Notes under the pieces: model-generated | What the model was told of the DNA's origin: nothing | The model's database searches: none | The model's input: the letters and a program-made list of their open reading frames with translations, nothing else | DNA from: CAZOWW01 sp964583765 | Lineage (GTDB): Bacteria; Actinomycetota; Actinomycetes; Actinomycetales; Kineosporiaceae | NCBI GenBank assembly: GCA_964583765.1 | Contig: CAZOWW010000024.1 | Span: forward strand, 1 to 48,306 | Direction of reading: 5' to 3' | Length of the DNA: 48,306 nucleotides | Position numbers and translations under genes: made by a program | Shown here: one piece after another, positions 40,471 through 47,828 of the stretch | Position numbering within the stretch: the first letter of the stretch is position 1 | Layout of the letters: the number at the start of each line of letters is the position of its first letter

Positions 40471-40929
40471 TCAGGACGTCGTTGTCGAGGATAGTCGTCG
40501 CGGCGTCCTGGCCTTGGTGGCGGTGGCGAGGGCGTCGCGGACATCGTCGGGGGTGGGTCCACTGGTGTCGGTGCTGGGGTACTCGAAGTTGTTTCGGGCC
40601 CGGCGGAGGCGGCCGAAGGACTTGAAGGCTCGGACGGTGGTGCCGAATTGGGCGCCCACAGCATCCTGAATCGCGATGTGACCGCCGCGACTGGTGGCGC
40701 GCAGGCCCTGGACGGCGAGCAACGCCGCGGCGGACTTGCGGAGGGCGTCGTAGGCCAGTTGGTAGGCACCGGAAAGGTCGTCCCGGGCAATGGCGTCGTC
40801 AGCGGTGTGGAGGTGCTTGTCGGCATCGGCGAGCAGACGACGGGCGAGTCGGGCGTCTGGAGTCACGCATTCGAGTTCGCCGCTCTCCATGAGCCGCTCG
40901 ATCTCATCCCGTCCTGGCTCCCAGGTCAT
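40471..40929 (-). CDS. HEPN-domain protein, likely toxin of a HEPN/MNT pair
   Basis: A 152-residue all-helical protein. LARRLLADADKHLHTADDAI and LSGAYQLAYDALRKSAAALL are the first HEPN helices. The usual RNase motif RX4-6H is replaced by RRARNNFEYPS near residue 120, the Asn/Tyr variant found in part of the family. Activity as a nuclease is therefore uncertain. The ATG overlaps the stop of the MNT gene by four bases (ATGA), as in known HEPN/MNT operons where MNT neutralises HEPN by adding AMP to a Tyr. The Tyr in the variant motif could be that target (inference). Confidence 0.85.
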   Translation of the reverse strand: MTWEPGRDEIERLMESGELECVTPDARLARRLLADADKHLHTADDAIARDDLSGAYQLAYDALRKSAAALLAVQGLRATSRGGHIAIQDAVGAQFGTTVRAFKSFGRLRRARNNFEYPSTDTSGPTPDDVRDALATATKARTPRRLSSTTTS

Positions 40930-41543
40930 GGAACCACCCTGCCAGACGAGGTGTCCTGCGGATCTGCCTCCCGGAGCGGGAGGGGGATCAGCGGGCGGGC
41001 GGTGATCTCGGTGTGGAAACCGTCGGTGCCTTCGTGCCACCAGGCGAGGGAGCGGATGGTGATGTTGACTTCGCGGTCGAGGCGGGTCGATGCGCGTTGA
41101 GCGGCGTCGTCGAGGTCGTCACGATCTGGGCATCCGATGACGAGGACGTCGAGGTCGGCGGGAGCCCGGCCCGGTTGCCCGGCGTACCGGGCGGCCCACG
41201 AGCCGAACAGGAACGCCCGCTCGATCCCGGCCAGGGAAGCTAGTTCTTCGGCGATCGCCTGGTGAGGGCCGAAGGAACGCAGCAGGAGCTCGGTGAGAGG
41301 GTCGGTCAGCGGTCCAGGAGCTGCGGTGACGAGCCGGGTGTTGCCGAGCCGGCGGGAGGTGACCACGCCGGCGCTTTCGGCGCGGCTGACCTCGCGTTGT
41401 GAGGTAGCTACCGAGGATCCGACTCGTCGGGCGAGTTCGGTCAGGGTCCACTCGCGGTCAGGGTTGAGCAGGATCAGGGTGAGCAGATCCGCCTGGAGCC
41501 GAGAGCGCAAGAGCGGGAGGAGTGGTGGGGACGATGCTTTCAT
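40926..41543 (-). CDS. MNT nucleotidyltransferase with N-terminal HTH, likely antitoxin
   Basis: About 205 residues from the ATG at 41543 (MKASSPPLLPLLRSRLQ); an ATG at 41564 would add seven residues. Residues about 15-75 are a winged helix (LTELARRVGSSVATSQREVS, then SRRLGNTRLVTA). The minimal nucleotidyltransferase domain contains FLFGSWAARYAGQPGRAPAD followed by LDVLVIG, the GS and DxD metal sites, so it looks active. A 15-bp palindrome covers the start codon, so the HTH probably represses its own operon. No ribosome site precedes the ATG, and a TACATT box seven bases upstream suggests leaderless transcription. It is coupled to the HEPN gene. Confidence 0.85.
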   Translation of the reverse strand: MKASSPPLLPLLRSRLQADLLTLILLNPDREWTLTELARRVGSSVATSQREVSRAESAGVVTSRRLGNTRLVTAAPGPLTDPLTELLLRSFGPHQAIAEELASLAGIERAFLFGSWAARYAGQPGRAPADLDVLVIGCPDRDDLDDAAQRASTRLDREVNITIRSLAWWHEGTDGFHTEITARPLIPLPLREADPQDTSSGRVVP

Positions 41544-41552
41544 GACATGAAA
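41538..41552. promoter_or_regulatory. Palindrome over the start of the MNT/HEPN operon
   Basis: TTTCATGACATGAAA is a perfect inverted repeat with a single central base. It covers the preferred start codon of the MNT gene and lies just downstream of the candidate -10 box (TACATT on the minus strand). It is a strong candidate for the binding site of the MNT protein's own helix-turn-helix. Confidence 0.65.
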
Positions 41553-41708
41553 TGTATCTTGCATGATAGGAAAACAGCGAGTGCGACTGCGGCTGCCGTG
41601 GCTCTCGGCGTCCGAAACCCGATCGGTGACCGAGACCGTCCTGAGGAGCCGCGATGCGCGTGAGGTCCACCTCGTAGGGCTCGGTTGCTCTCCGGGCGGG
41701 ACGAACCG

Positions 41709-44621
41709 CTACTGGACGCCGATGGTCCGGCTACCCTGGCTCCTCGGCGCGGTGGCCGGGCTTCCGCTGACCGCGGCGAACGGCAACGTCGACGTCGGCG
41801 AGGAGACCCGCTCGATCAGGTACGACGTCCCCGCCTGGGCCGGGATCGCGAGCGTGGAGCCGGTCTGGTCGGACAGTACCGTGGTACCGGCGCCGTCGAT
41901 CACCCGCACGCTCTGTCCGGACCAGGGGTTGCGGACGGTGATGGTGCCGGTCGCTCCGGCGTCGATGGCGACGGTGACCAGTGTCCCGTTGCGGACCTGG
42001 ACGTGCACCATGCCCTTGTGCTGGATGAAGATCGTGCCGTCGGCGCTCCAGGCGCTGGGCCAGGCGGGAGTGATGCGCACGGTACCGTCGTAGTCCTGCA
42101 CGAACGCCTCGTCGACGGCCGCGGCGAGGACCCCGGACTGCTCGAGGTACGGCGAGGCGGTGTTGGACGGGTCCCAGGCCGCCAGGCCGCTGGCGAAGAG
42201 CTGGTACTTGTTGATCGCGTTGGCGAGCGTGGTCCTCACCTCGCTGGCCAGACCGAGGCGTGCCGCCTGCAGCGCGTCGAAGGTCCAGTCAGGGTTGTTG
42301 ACGTAGCTGCGGTGGCTGTAGGTGTCCCTGGCGAGCTGGGTCTGGCTACCGCTGTCCCCGATGAGGTTGTACGGCCAGACCGTCTCCAGGCCGAGGTTCT
42401 CGACATTGTGAATGGTGGCCGTGGGCTGCGCCGACAGGCCGATCACCGTGGCGCCGCCGGAGGTGGCCGTCGGGTACGACCGGATCTTCGGGATCGCCGT
42501 GTTGAGGCCGGTGACCAGGTCGGAGTCGACACCCAGGGTCCGGGCCGCGGTCACCACGGCCGGGAACAGTGCCTTCATGGCCGCGATGTCGGTGACCGGG
42601 TCACTGACCGACCACTGGTCCTCGTGGGCGTTGGAGGCGGTGTGCAGCAGCCCGTCGCTGCCGGTCTTGGCGTGGGAGAGCAGGAACTTGGCCGAGTCCC
42701 GCATGACCGGGTAGTTCGCGGACAGGAACGTCCGGTCGTCGGTCGCCAGGTAGGTCTGCCAGATCCACAGGCTGATCTCGGCGCCACTGGTGACCGTCTG
42801 CGAGTTGTAGCTGGGGGCGATGAGCGAGTCGCAGGACTCGTTGCCCGAGTACCAGGAGCCGTTGCCGTTGAACCGCATGGTCTCCGGCACGCAGATGCCC
42901 TGGTGGTTCGGGTAGGAGGAGTTCGTCCACGCCTGGATGGCGGACAGGTTGTTGCGGTAGAGGTTGAAGACCGGGGTGTTCAGGTCGAACGCACCGGCGG
43001 ACAGGTCGGCCTGCATGAACATCCGCAGGTTCCAGAACCAGTAGCCGGCCGGGTACCAGGGCTGGGTGTCCTGCGAGAAGGCGAACAGGTCGGCGAGCCC
43101 GGCCTGGGTGCCGGGCAGCGTGTCCCGGTTGATCGAGGCAATGTCGTAGAGGTAGAGCGTGCGCAGGTTCTCGGCGTACTCGCCCGAGCCGTCACTCGAG
43201 GTGATCTTGAGCAGGCCGACGCTGTTCCAGTAGCTGTGCCACCAGGAAAGATGACCGGCGGACAGGTCGGTGGAACCACGGGTGAGATCGCTGCCGAGAA
43301 GGCTGGACGCCGTGGTGAGGGCGTTCCCGCCCGTCCAGGTCGGGCAGACGACGATCACCCGGAACGACCCGTCGGAGTTGGGCGTGAAGCTCACCTGCGC
43401 GGTGCGCGAGTCGGGCGTGGACGCGCTGACGTTGCGCCCGGCCGCACTGATGCCCGCCATCGCCCCGAAAGTCCGGCCGGAGGCATTGGATCCCCCGTCG
43501 GTCCAGCTCTGCGACAGCGTGGCCACCGAACCCGAGGCCTGCGCGCTGGGCGAGCGGCTGCTCCAGAGGCCGATCTTCGCGGTCTGGGTGGTGCTCGGGT
43601 CGGCCCCCGTGACGTCGACGACCAGTTCGGGGCTGTCCGCCCGCACGTACGCCTTCAGCGTCAACCCGCCCCCGGTCTCGACCAGGGTGCCGTCGTAGAG
43701 GTCGAGGTACCCGTGGAAGTTCGAGGCGCTGGTGAGCTTGCTCAGCCCGGGGATGACCACCTGGCCGGGCGACAACCGGTTGGGGAAGGTCTCGTTCTGG
43801 TTGAGCTGGGCGGTGAAGCCGTTCGCGGCCCAGGTGGACGCGCCCAAGGTGCCGTTGCCCAGGGGCAGGAACTGCGTCGCACCGGTGTTGGCGTGGTTGA
43901 GCACGACGTCCGAGCGCCGGACGACGTTCGGGGTGTCCACGACGAACTGCCCGTTCTGCCAGGCGGTGGTCGTGCCGGTCGGCGTGGTGGTCGTCGTGCT
44001 CGTGGTGGGTCGGGTCGTCGTGGTGCTGGTGGTCGTCGACGTGGTGGTGGTCATCGACGTGGTGGTGGTCATCGACGTGGTGGACCGCGTGGTCGTCGTC
44101 ACCGGGGTGCCCGTGCAGGCGACGCCGTTGAGGGCGAAGTCAGCCGGGACCGGGTTGCTGGAGTTGTTCCAGGTGCCGTTGAAGCCGAACGTGGCACTTC
44201 CGCCGGTGGCGAGGGCGCCGTTCCACGAGGCGTTGGTCACCGTGATGGCGGAACCGGACTGCGTGACGCTGCCGCTCCAGAGCTGGGTGATCGTCTGGCC
44301 CGCCGTGAACGTCCAGGTCAGACGCCAGCTCGAGACCGGGTCCCCCAGGTTGCTGATACTGACGTTCGCGCCGAATCCTCCGCCCCACTGGCTCGCCACG
44401 CTGTAGCTGACGCTGCAACCCGCGGCGGCGTGTGCCGCGGGAGCACAGGTGAGGCAGGCGGCGACGGCGACCGCACCGACGGCGGCTGAGAGCGCCGGTG
44501 TCCCGGCCCGGTGCGAGCCTCGAACGTTGCGGAGCAGCGGTCGGCGCGGGGACGTCGGGCGGCGTGCAAGGGAACGGATCATGTCGAACGCCGTCCGCGG
44601 TCGGCGAGGAATGGATCGCAT
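41709..44621 (-). CDS. Secreted CBM2 plus GH95-like glycosidase
   Basis: A 970-residue secreted enzyme. The ATG at 44621 has GGAGG seven bases upstream. Residues 1-66 are a long twin-Arg-like signal region ending PAAHAA. Residues about 67-170 are a CBM2 with a Cys pair (GCSVSYSVASQWGGGFGANV to NGVACTG). Residues about 172-215 are a Thr/Ser/Met linker. The remainder has the GH95 layout: an N-terminal beta domain (FLPLGNGTLGASTWAANG), an alpha/alpha barrel (YWFWNLRMFMQADLSAGAF, SNAHEDQWSVSDPVTDIAAM, AARTLGVDSDLV) and a C-terminal beta domain. GH95 enzymes act on alpha-L-fucosides and alpha-L-galactosides; the exact substrate here is open. Confidence 0.82.
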   Translation of the reverse strand: MRSIPRRPRTAFDMIRSLARRPTSPRRPLLRNVRGSHRAGTPALSAAVGAVAVAACLTCAPAAHAAAGCSVSYSVASQWGGGFGANVSISNLGDPVSSWRLTWTFTAGQTITQLWSGSVTQSGSAITVTNASWNGALATGGSATFGFNGTWNNSSNPVPADFALNGVACTGTPVTTTTRSTTSMTTTTSMTTTTSTTTSTTTTRPTTSTTTTTPTGTTTAWQNGQFVVDTPNVVRRSDVVLNHANTGATQFLPLGNGTLGASTWAANGFTAQLNQNETFPNRLSPGQVVIPGLSKLTSASNFHGYLDLYDGTLVETGGGLTLKAYVRADSPELVVDVTGADPSTTQTAKIGLWSSRSPSAQASGSVATLSQSWTDGGSNASGRTFGAMAGISAAGRNVSASTPDSRTAQVSFTPNSDGSFRVIVVCPTWTGGNALTTASSLLGSDLTRGSTDLSAGHLSWWHSYWNSVGLLKITSSDGSGEYAENLRTLYLYDIASINRDTLPGTQAGLADLFAFSQDTQPWYPAGYWFWNLRMFMQADLSAGAFDLNTPVFNLYRNNLSAIQAWTNSSYPNHQGICVPETMRFNGNGSWYSGNESCDSLIAPSYNSQTVTSGAEISLWIWQTYLATDDRTFLSANYPVMRDSAKFLLSHAKTGSDGLLHTASNAHEDQWSVSDPVTDIAAMKALFPAVVTAARTLGVDSDLVTGLNTAIPKIRSYPTATSGGATVIGLSAQPTATIHNVENLGLETVWPYNLIGDSGSQTQLARDTYSHRSYVNNPDWTFDALQAARLGLASEVRTTLANAINKYQLFASGLAAWDPSNTASPYLEQSGVLAAAVDEAFVQDYDGTVRITPAWPSAWSADGTIFIQHKGMVHVQVRNGTLVTVAIDAGATGTITVRNPWSGQSVRVIDGAGTTVLSDQTGSTLAIPAQAGTSYLIERVSSPTSTLPFAAVSGSPATAPRSQGSRTIGVQ
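44038..44073. repeat. 18-bp tandem repeat in the GH95-like linker
   Basis: Two identical 18-bp units (44038-44055 and 44056-44073) and half of a third encode the TSMTTT-type linker on the minus strand. Confidence 0.75.
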
Positions 44622-44724
44622 CGGAGATCCTCCGGAAGCTGTGCGAATCGGGGAGCAGGCTCAGCCGTGCGGGAGTGCTCGACCCGGCGGCGGGTGGGAG
44701 TGCTTCGACCCTGCGGGCGTCGGC

Positions 44725-44760
44725 GGGGCAGGCACACCGGTCTCCCGGCATGCCTGCCCC
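44725..44760 (-). terminator. Second hairpin between the GH43 and GH95-like genes
   Basis: Perfect 10-bp arms, GGGGCAGGCA at 44725-44734 and TGCCTGCCCC at 44751-44760, enclose a 16-base loop. It lies about 75 bases past the GH43 stop and may back up the nearer terminator. Confidence 0.45.
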
Positions 44761-44787
44761 CGGTCGCCGTTCGCGGTGTCGCCGTGT

Positions 44788-44827
44788 CCGCGGGGTCGCC
44801 GTCCGTAGGGTCGCGCCCTACCCGCGG
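44788..44827 (-). terminator. Candidate terminator of the GH43 gene
   Basis: A two-tier hairpin. The inner stem is GTAGGG (44805-44810) with CCCTAC (44816-44821) around a 5-base loop; the outer stem is CCGCGGG (44788-44794) with CCCGCGG (44821-44827), sharing one base with the inner stem. It starts only seven bases past the GH43 stop. Confidence 0.6.
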
Positions 44828-44833
44828 TCGCCG

Positions 44834-46918
44834 TTACGGCGCGGTCAGGGTGAACCGGGGGACGCCCACGGTCCCGCCCAGGCTCTGCGTGGCGTAGTTG
44901 AAGATCCCGAACCGGTACCCCATGAAGAACTGCCAGGCGGTGCCCATGGTGTACGCCGGTCCGAGCTGGCGGAACGTGCTGCCGTCCGTGCTGTACCAGA
45001 AGGTGGCCTGCTTGTTCCCGCCCGGACGGATGTCGGCACTGATCCGCAGCCAGATCGTTCCGCCGGAGACGGTGGCGCTCGCCGCCTCCGTACCGGTGCC
45101 GGTGGTGTTCCAGCTGCTGTCCATGGTCAGGCCGTTCACCATGGCCACCTTCGTGGTGCCGCTGTCCCGCTTGATCCCGATCCAGGCGGAGGAATCACGC
45201 AGCAGCACCATTCCGGCGCGGTCGCCGTCCTTCATCGAGGAGTAGTTCAGCTGGATCGTGGCGGTGGACGCCGGTCCCAGGATCCGGTGGGTGAGCGTGT
45301 TCCGGGCCGCGTAGAGATCGGAGGTGACGGTGGCGGTCTGCAGGGTCAGCCCGTTGTTCACCGCGTACTTCGAGGTGTCCGGGTTGTGGTTCCACTCCCA
45401 CTCCGGTCCGAGGGCCGTTCCGGCGAAGGTGTCCGTGCCGGTGGGCGACTTCACCGTGCGCGGCGGACGGGGAACGTTCGGGTACGGATACGACGTCCCC
45501 CAGGCCCCGTTGACCGTGCCCACGACGGGCCAGCCGTCGGAGGACCAGGTGATCGGCGCCAGCACCGGCACCCGACCGCCCGGATAGGAGTCCTCGAACG
45601 CCATGTAGTACCAGTCGCCGTTCTGGGTCTGCACGAGGCCGCCCTGGTGCGGGACCCCACCGCCGGAGATCGGGCCGCCGAGGTTCAACAGCACCTGGTG
45701 GGCGGTGTAGGGACCGAAGGGGCCGGACGTCGACTTCAGCACGTACTGGCCGTTGGCCGGGTGCGTGACCCAGATGTAGTACGCGCCGTTGCGCTTGTAG
45801 AAGCGGGACCCCTCCAGCGTGCCGATGCTGGACGGCGAGGCGAACACCTGCTGGGTCTTCACCTGGCTCAGCCCGTCCGAGGACAACTGGGCGACGCTGA
45901 TGTTCGTGTTGCCGTAGGCCACGTACATGGTGTCGTTGTCGTCGATGAGCATGCCGGCGTCGTAGTAACAGTTGTTGATCTGCGACCGCTTCGACCAGGT
46001 TCCGTCCACCGCCGTCGCGGTGTACACGTAGGTCCGGTTGAACTCGATGCACCCGAGCCAGTAGTAGGTGCCGTTGCTCTTGCGGTAGTTCATCGCCGAC
46101 GCCCAGATGCCCTTGATGTAGGCCCGGCCGCCGTTGAGGTCGTAGGCATTCGACCCGAAGTCGAGCTTCGGCACGGCGTGCCCCACGTACTCCCAGTGCA
46201 CGAGGTCGTAGGACCGCAGGATCGGCGCTCCCGGGGAGTAGTGCATGGTCGAGGCCGTGTAGTAGTACGTGTCCCCCACCCGGAAGATGTCCCCGTCCGC
46301 CAGATCCTCCCAGAGCACCGGGTTTCCGAAGGTCGACGACGGGGGCCACGGCGAGGAGGACGTCGTCGTGGTCGACGAGGTCGAGCTGGACGTCGTCGTG
46401 GTCGACGAGGTCGAGCTGGACGTCGTGCTGGACGAGGTCGAGCTGGACGTCGTCGTGCTGGACCCGGTCGTGGTCGTGGTCACGGGGCCGTTGCAGGCGG
46501 TGCCGTTGAGCGCGAAGTCGGTGGGCACCGGGTTGGTGCCGTTCCACGTGCCGTTGAACCCGAAGGTGGCGCTGCCACCGGCGGCAAGAGCACCGTTCCA
46601 CGACGCATTGGTCACCGTGACCGCTGCCCCGGACTGGGTGAAGTTCCCGCTCCACAACTGCGTGATGGTCTGCCCGGCCCCGAACGACCAGGTCAGCGCC
46701 CAACTACTGGTCGGGCTCCCGAGATTGGTAACGCTAACATTTGCGCCGAAACCGCCGGACCAGGAACTCGCGACGGTGTAGGTGACGCTGCAACCGGCGG
46801 CCGCCTGCGCAGGGACCGCGGCGAGCCCACCGGCGAGGAAGGCAGCGGTGACGGCGAGGGCGAGGACCGCGGGGCGGCTCCCCGTGCGTCCGTGGGACCA
46901 GGTGTGTCTGTGCAACAT
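44834..46918 (-). CDS. Secreted CBM2 plus GH43-family glycosidase
   Basis: A 694-residue secreted enzyme from the ATG at 46918 (GGAG five bases upstream). Residues 1-40 are a signal peptide ending VPAQAA. Residues about 41-145 are a CBM2 very similar to that of the GH95-like protein (SWNGALAAGGSATFGFNGTW). Residues about 150-190 are a Ser/Thr linker. The GH43 five-bladed propeller follows, with the base Asp in LADGDIFRVGDTYYYTAS, the Asp in DAGMLIDDNDTMYVAYGN and the acid Glu in IGTLEGSRFYKRNGAYYIWV. A C-terminal beta-sandwich (FAGTALGPEWEWNHNPD, WIGIKRDSGTTK) is the usual GH43 accessory domain. Likely acts on arabinan, xylan or galactan side chains. Confidence 0.92.
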   Translation of the reverse strand: MLHRHTWSHGRTGSRPAVLALAVTAAFLAGGLAAVPAQAAAGCSVTYTVASSWSGGFGANVSVTNLGSPTSSWALTWSFGAGQTITQLWSGNFTQSGAAVTVTNASWNGALAAGGSATFGFNGTWNGTNPVPTDFALNGTACNGPVTTTTTGSSTTTSSSTSSSTTSSSTSSTTTTSSSTSSTTTTSSSPWPPSSTFGNPVLWEDLADGDIFRVGDTYYYTASTMHYSPGAPILRSYDLVHWEYVGHAVPKLDFGSNAYDLNGGRAYIKGIWASAMNYRKSNGTYYWLGCIEFNRTYVYTATAVDGTWSKRSQINNCYYDAGMLIDDNDTMYVAYGNTNISVAQLSSDGLSQVKTQQVFASPSSIGTLEGSRFYKRNGAYYIWVTHPANGQYVLKSTSGPFGPYTAHQVLLNLGGPISGGGVPHQGGLVQTQNGDWYYMAFEDSYPGGRVPVLAPITWSSDGWPVVGTVNGAWGTSYPYPNVPRPPRTVKSPTGTDTFAGTALGPEWEWNHNPDTSKYAVNNGLTLQTATVTSDLYAARNTLTHRILGPASTATIQLNYSSMKDGDRAGMVLLRDSSAWIGIKRDSGTTKVAMVNGLTMDSSWNTTGTGTEAASATVSGGTIWLRISADIRPGGNKQATFWYSTDGSTFRQLGPAYTMGTAWQFFMGYRFGIFNYATQSLGGTVGVPRFTLTAP
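46359..46463. repeat. 30-bp tandem repeats in the GH43 linker
   Basis: Two identical 30-bp units (46359-46388 and 46389-46418), a 27-bp variant (46419-46445) and a partial unit encode the Ser/Thr linker TSSSTSSTTT on the minus strand. Confidence 0.8.
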
Positions 46919-47104
46919 GGTGTCTCCGACTGGGCGGGATGAGCGGGAACAGGAGCGGGACACGTCCGGGAGTCCCCGGTCCCCCGAGGCTGGCCCGCCG
47001 GACGCGGGAGCGGCTGATCGGGTGGGTGGGCACGGTGTTCCTGTCCTGTAGACGTCGCACCCCCCACCGCGACAGCAGGCTCGCGCACAACTCGTGGGCC
47101 CCCA

Positions 47105-47168
47105 CCGTCCATCCCGGAACCTTCCCGCGGGGCCCGCGGGCCCCGCGGGAAGGTTCCGGGATGGACGG
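47105..47168. terminator. 64-bp perfect palindrome after marR
   Basis: Left arm 47105-47135 and right arm 47138-47168 are perfectly complementary over 31 bases around a GC centre, so the whole 64 bp reads the same on both strands. It starts 28 bases past the MarR stop, in the 278-bp gap before the GH43 gene (same strand). It could be an unusually long terminator. There is no U-tract, and nothing else is seen in this gap apart from the GH43 leader. Confidence 0.6.
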
Positions 47169-47196
47169 CGCCACCCGGCCCCGGCCGGGCAGGCGC

Positions 47197-47694
47197 TCAG
47201 CCCCGGACCGTGGCCTTGGCCAGCAGTGACCGGAGCTGTTCGATCTCGGCGGTCGCCAGGTACTGACCGAGGTACTCCTCCAGCGCGCCCGCAGCGATCG
47301 GACGCGCCTGGTCGAGCAGATCAAGCCCTTCGGCGGTGAGCTGGGCGTAGACGACCCTCCGGTCACCGCGGGAGGCGACCCGCCGGGCGTACCGCCGTTC
47401 CTCCAGCCCATCGACGAGGCGCGTGATGGAGGCATTGCTCAACGTCAGCCGGCTTCCGATCTCGCTCATCCGCATCCTGCGATCCGGCGCGTCCTTGAGA
47501 ACCGAGAGCAGGTCGAGTTCCGCCAGGGAGACACCGAGCTCCCCGGTGAACCGCTCCCCCAGTCGCAGGAGCACCTGATTGCCGACCGTCACCATGTCGG
47601 CCAGCAGGCCCCTGATCAACGCCGTCCGACCCCCGGACGCCATTTCGGACCCCGGGGGCGCCGGAGTCTCGTCCCCGGACACCTCGTCGTTCAC
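47197..47694 (-). CDS. MarR-family transcriptional regulator
   Basis: A 165-residue winged-helix regulator from a GTG at 47694; an ATG at 47643 would remove a 17-residue acidic tail. The DNA-binding part reads MRMSEIGSRLTLSNASITRL followed by the wing RYARRVASRGDRRVVYAQLT, flanked by the dimerisation helices of the family. It is divergent from an MFS exporter with 134 bases between, the standard arrangement in which MarR represses the pump and itself until a drug or phenolic ligand releases it. Confidence 0.92.
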   Translation of the reverse strand: MNDEVSGDETPAPPGSEMASGGRTALIRGLLADMVTVGNQVLLRLGERFTGELGVSLAELDLLSVLKDAPDRRMRMSEIGSRLTLSNASITRLVDGLEERRYARRVASRGDRRVVYAQLTAEGLDLLDQARPIAAGALEEYLGQYLATAEIEQLRSLLAKATVRG

Positions 47695-47715
47695 CTCGCC
47701 ATCATCGCCCCGCCC

Positions 47716-47744
47716 TGGACCCTCGGGAACAGGCGGTCTATGAT
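47716..47744 (+). promoter_or_regulatory. Candidate promoter of the MFS exporter
   Basis: TGGACC (47716-47721), a 17-base spacer and TATGAT (47739-47744) match the sigma-70 consensus at several positions. The expected transcription start near 47751 lies inside the palindromes noted as the MarR site, so repressor binding would block it. Confidence 0.45.
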
Positions 47745-47746
47745 GC

Positions 47747-47766
47747 TTTCACTAGAAACTTTTTCT
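47747..47766. promoter_or_regulatory. Candidate MarR operator
   Basis: Two overlapping inverted repeats, TTTC-ACTA-GAAA (47747-47758) and AGAAA-CTT-TTTCT (47754-47766), form an AT-rich island in the marR/MFS divergent region. Size and placement fit a MarR dimer site. Confidence 0.5.
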
Positions 47767-47828
47767 GCTCGAAGCGATTGGGATCCGACCCGCTCGGCAG
47801 GAATCCCGGGACGGCGAGGAGGTCCCCG

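Noticed and set aside
46728..46745. A TAACGCTAACA stretch resembling the LacI-type operator
   Set aside because: It lies inside the CBM2 coding part of the GH43 gene and is not palindromic.
41685..46942. Long plus-strand frames of 934 and 814 codons opposite the GH95-like and GH43 genes
   Set aside because: They are Gly/Arg/Val-rich antisense shadows; the minus strand encodes clear CBM2 and catalytic domains with ribosome sites.
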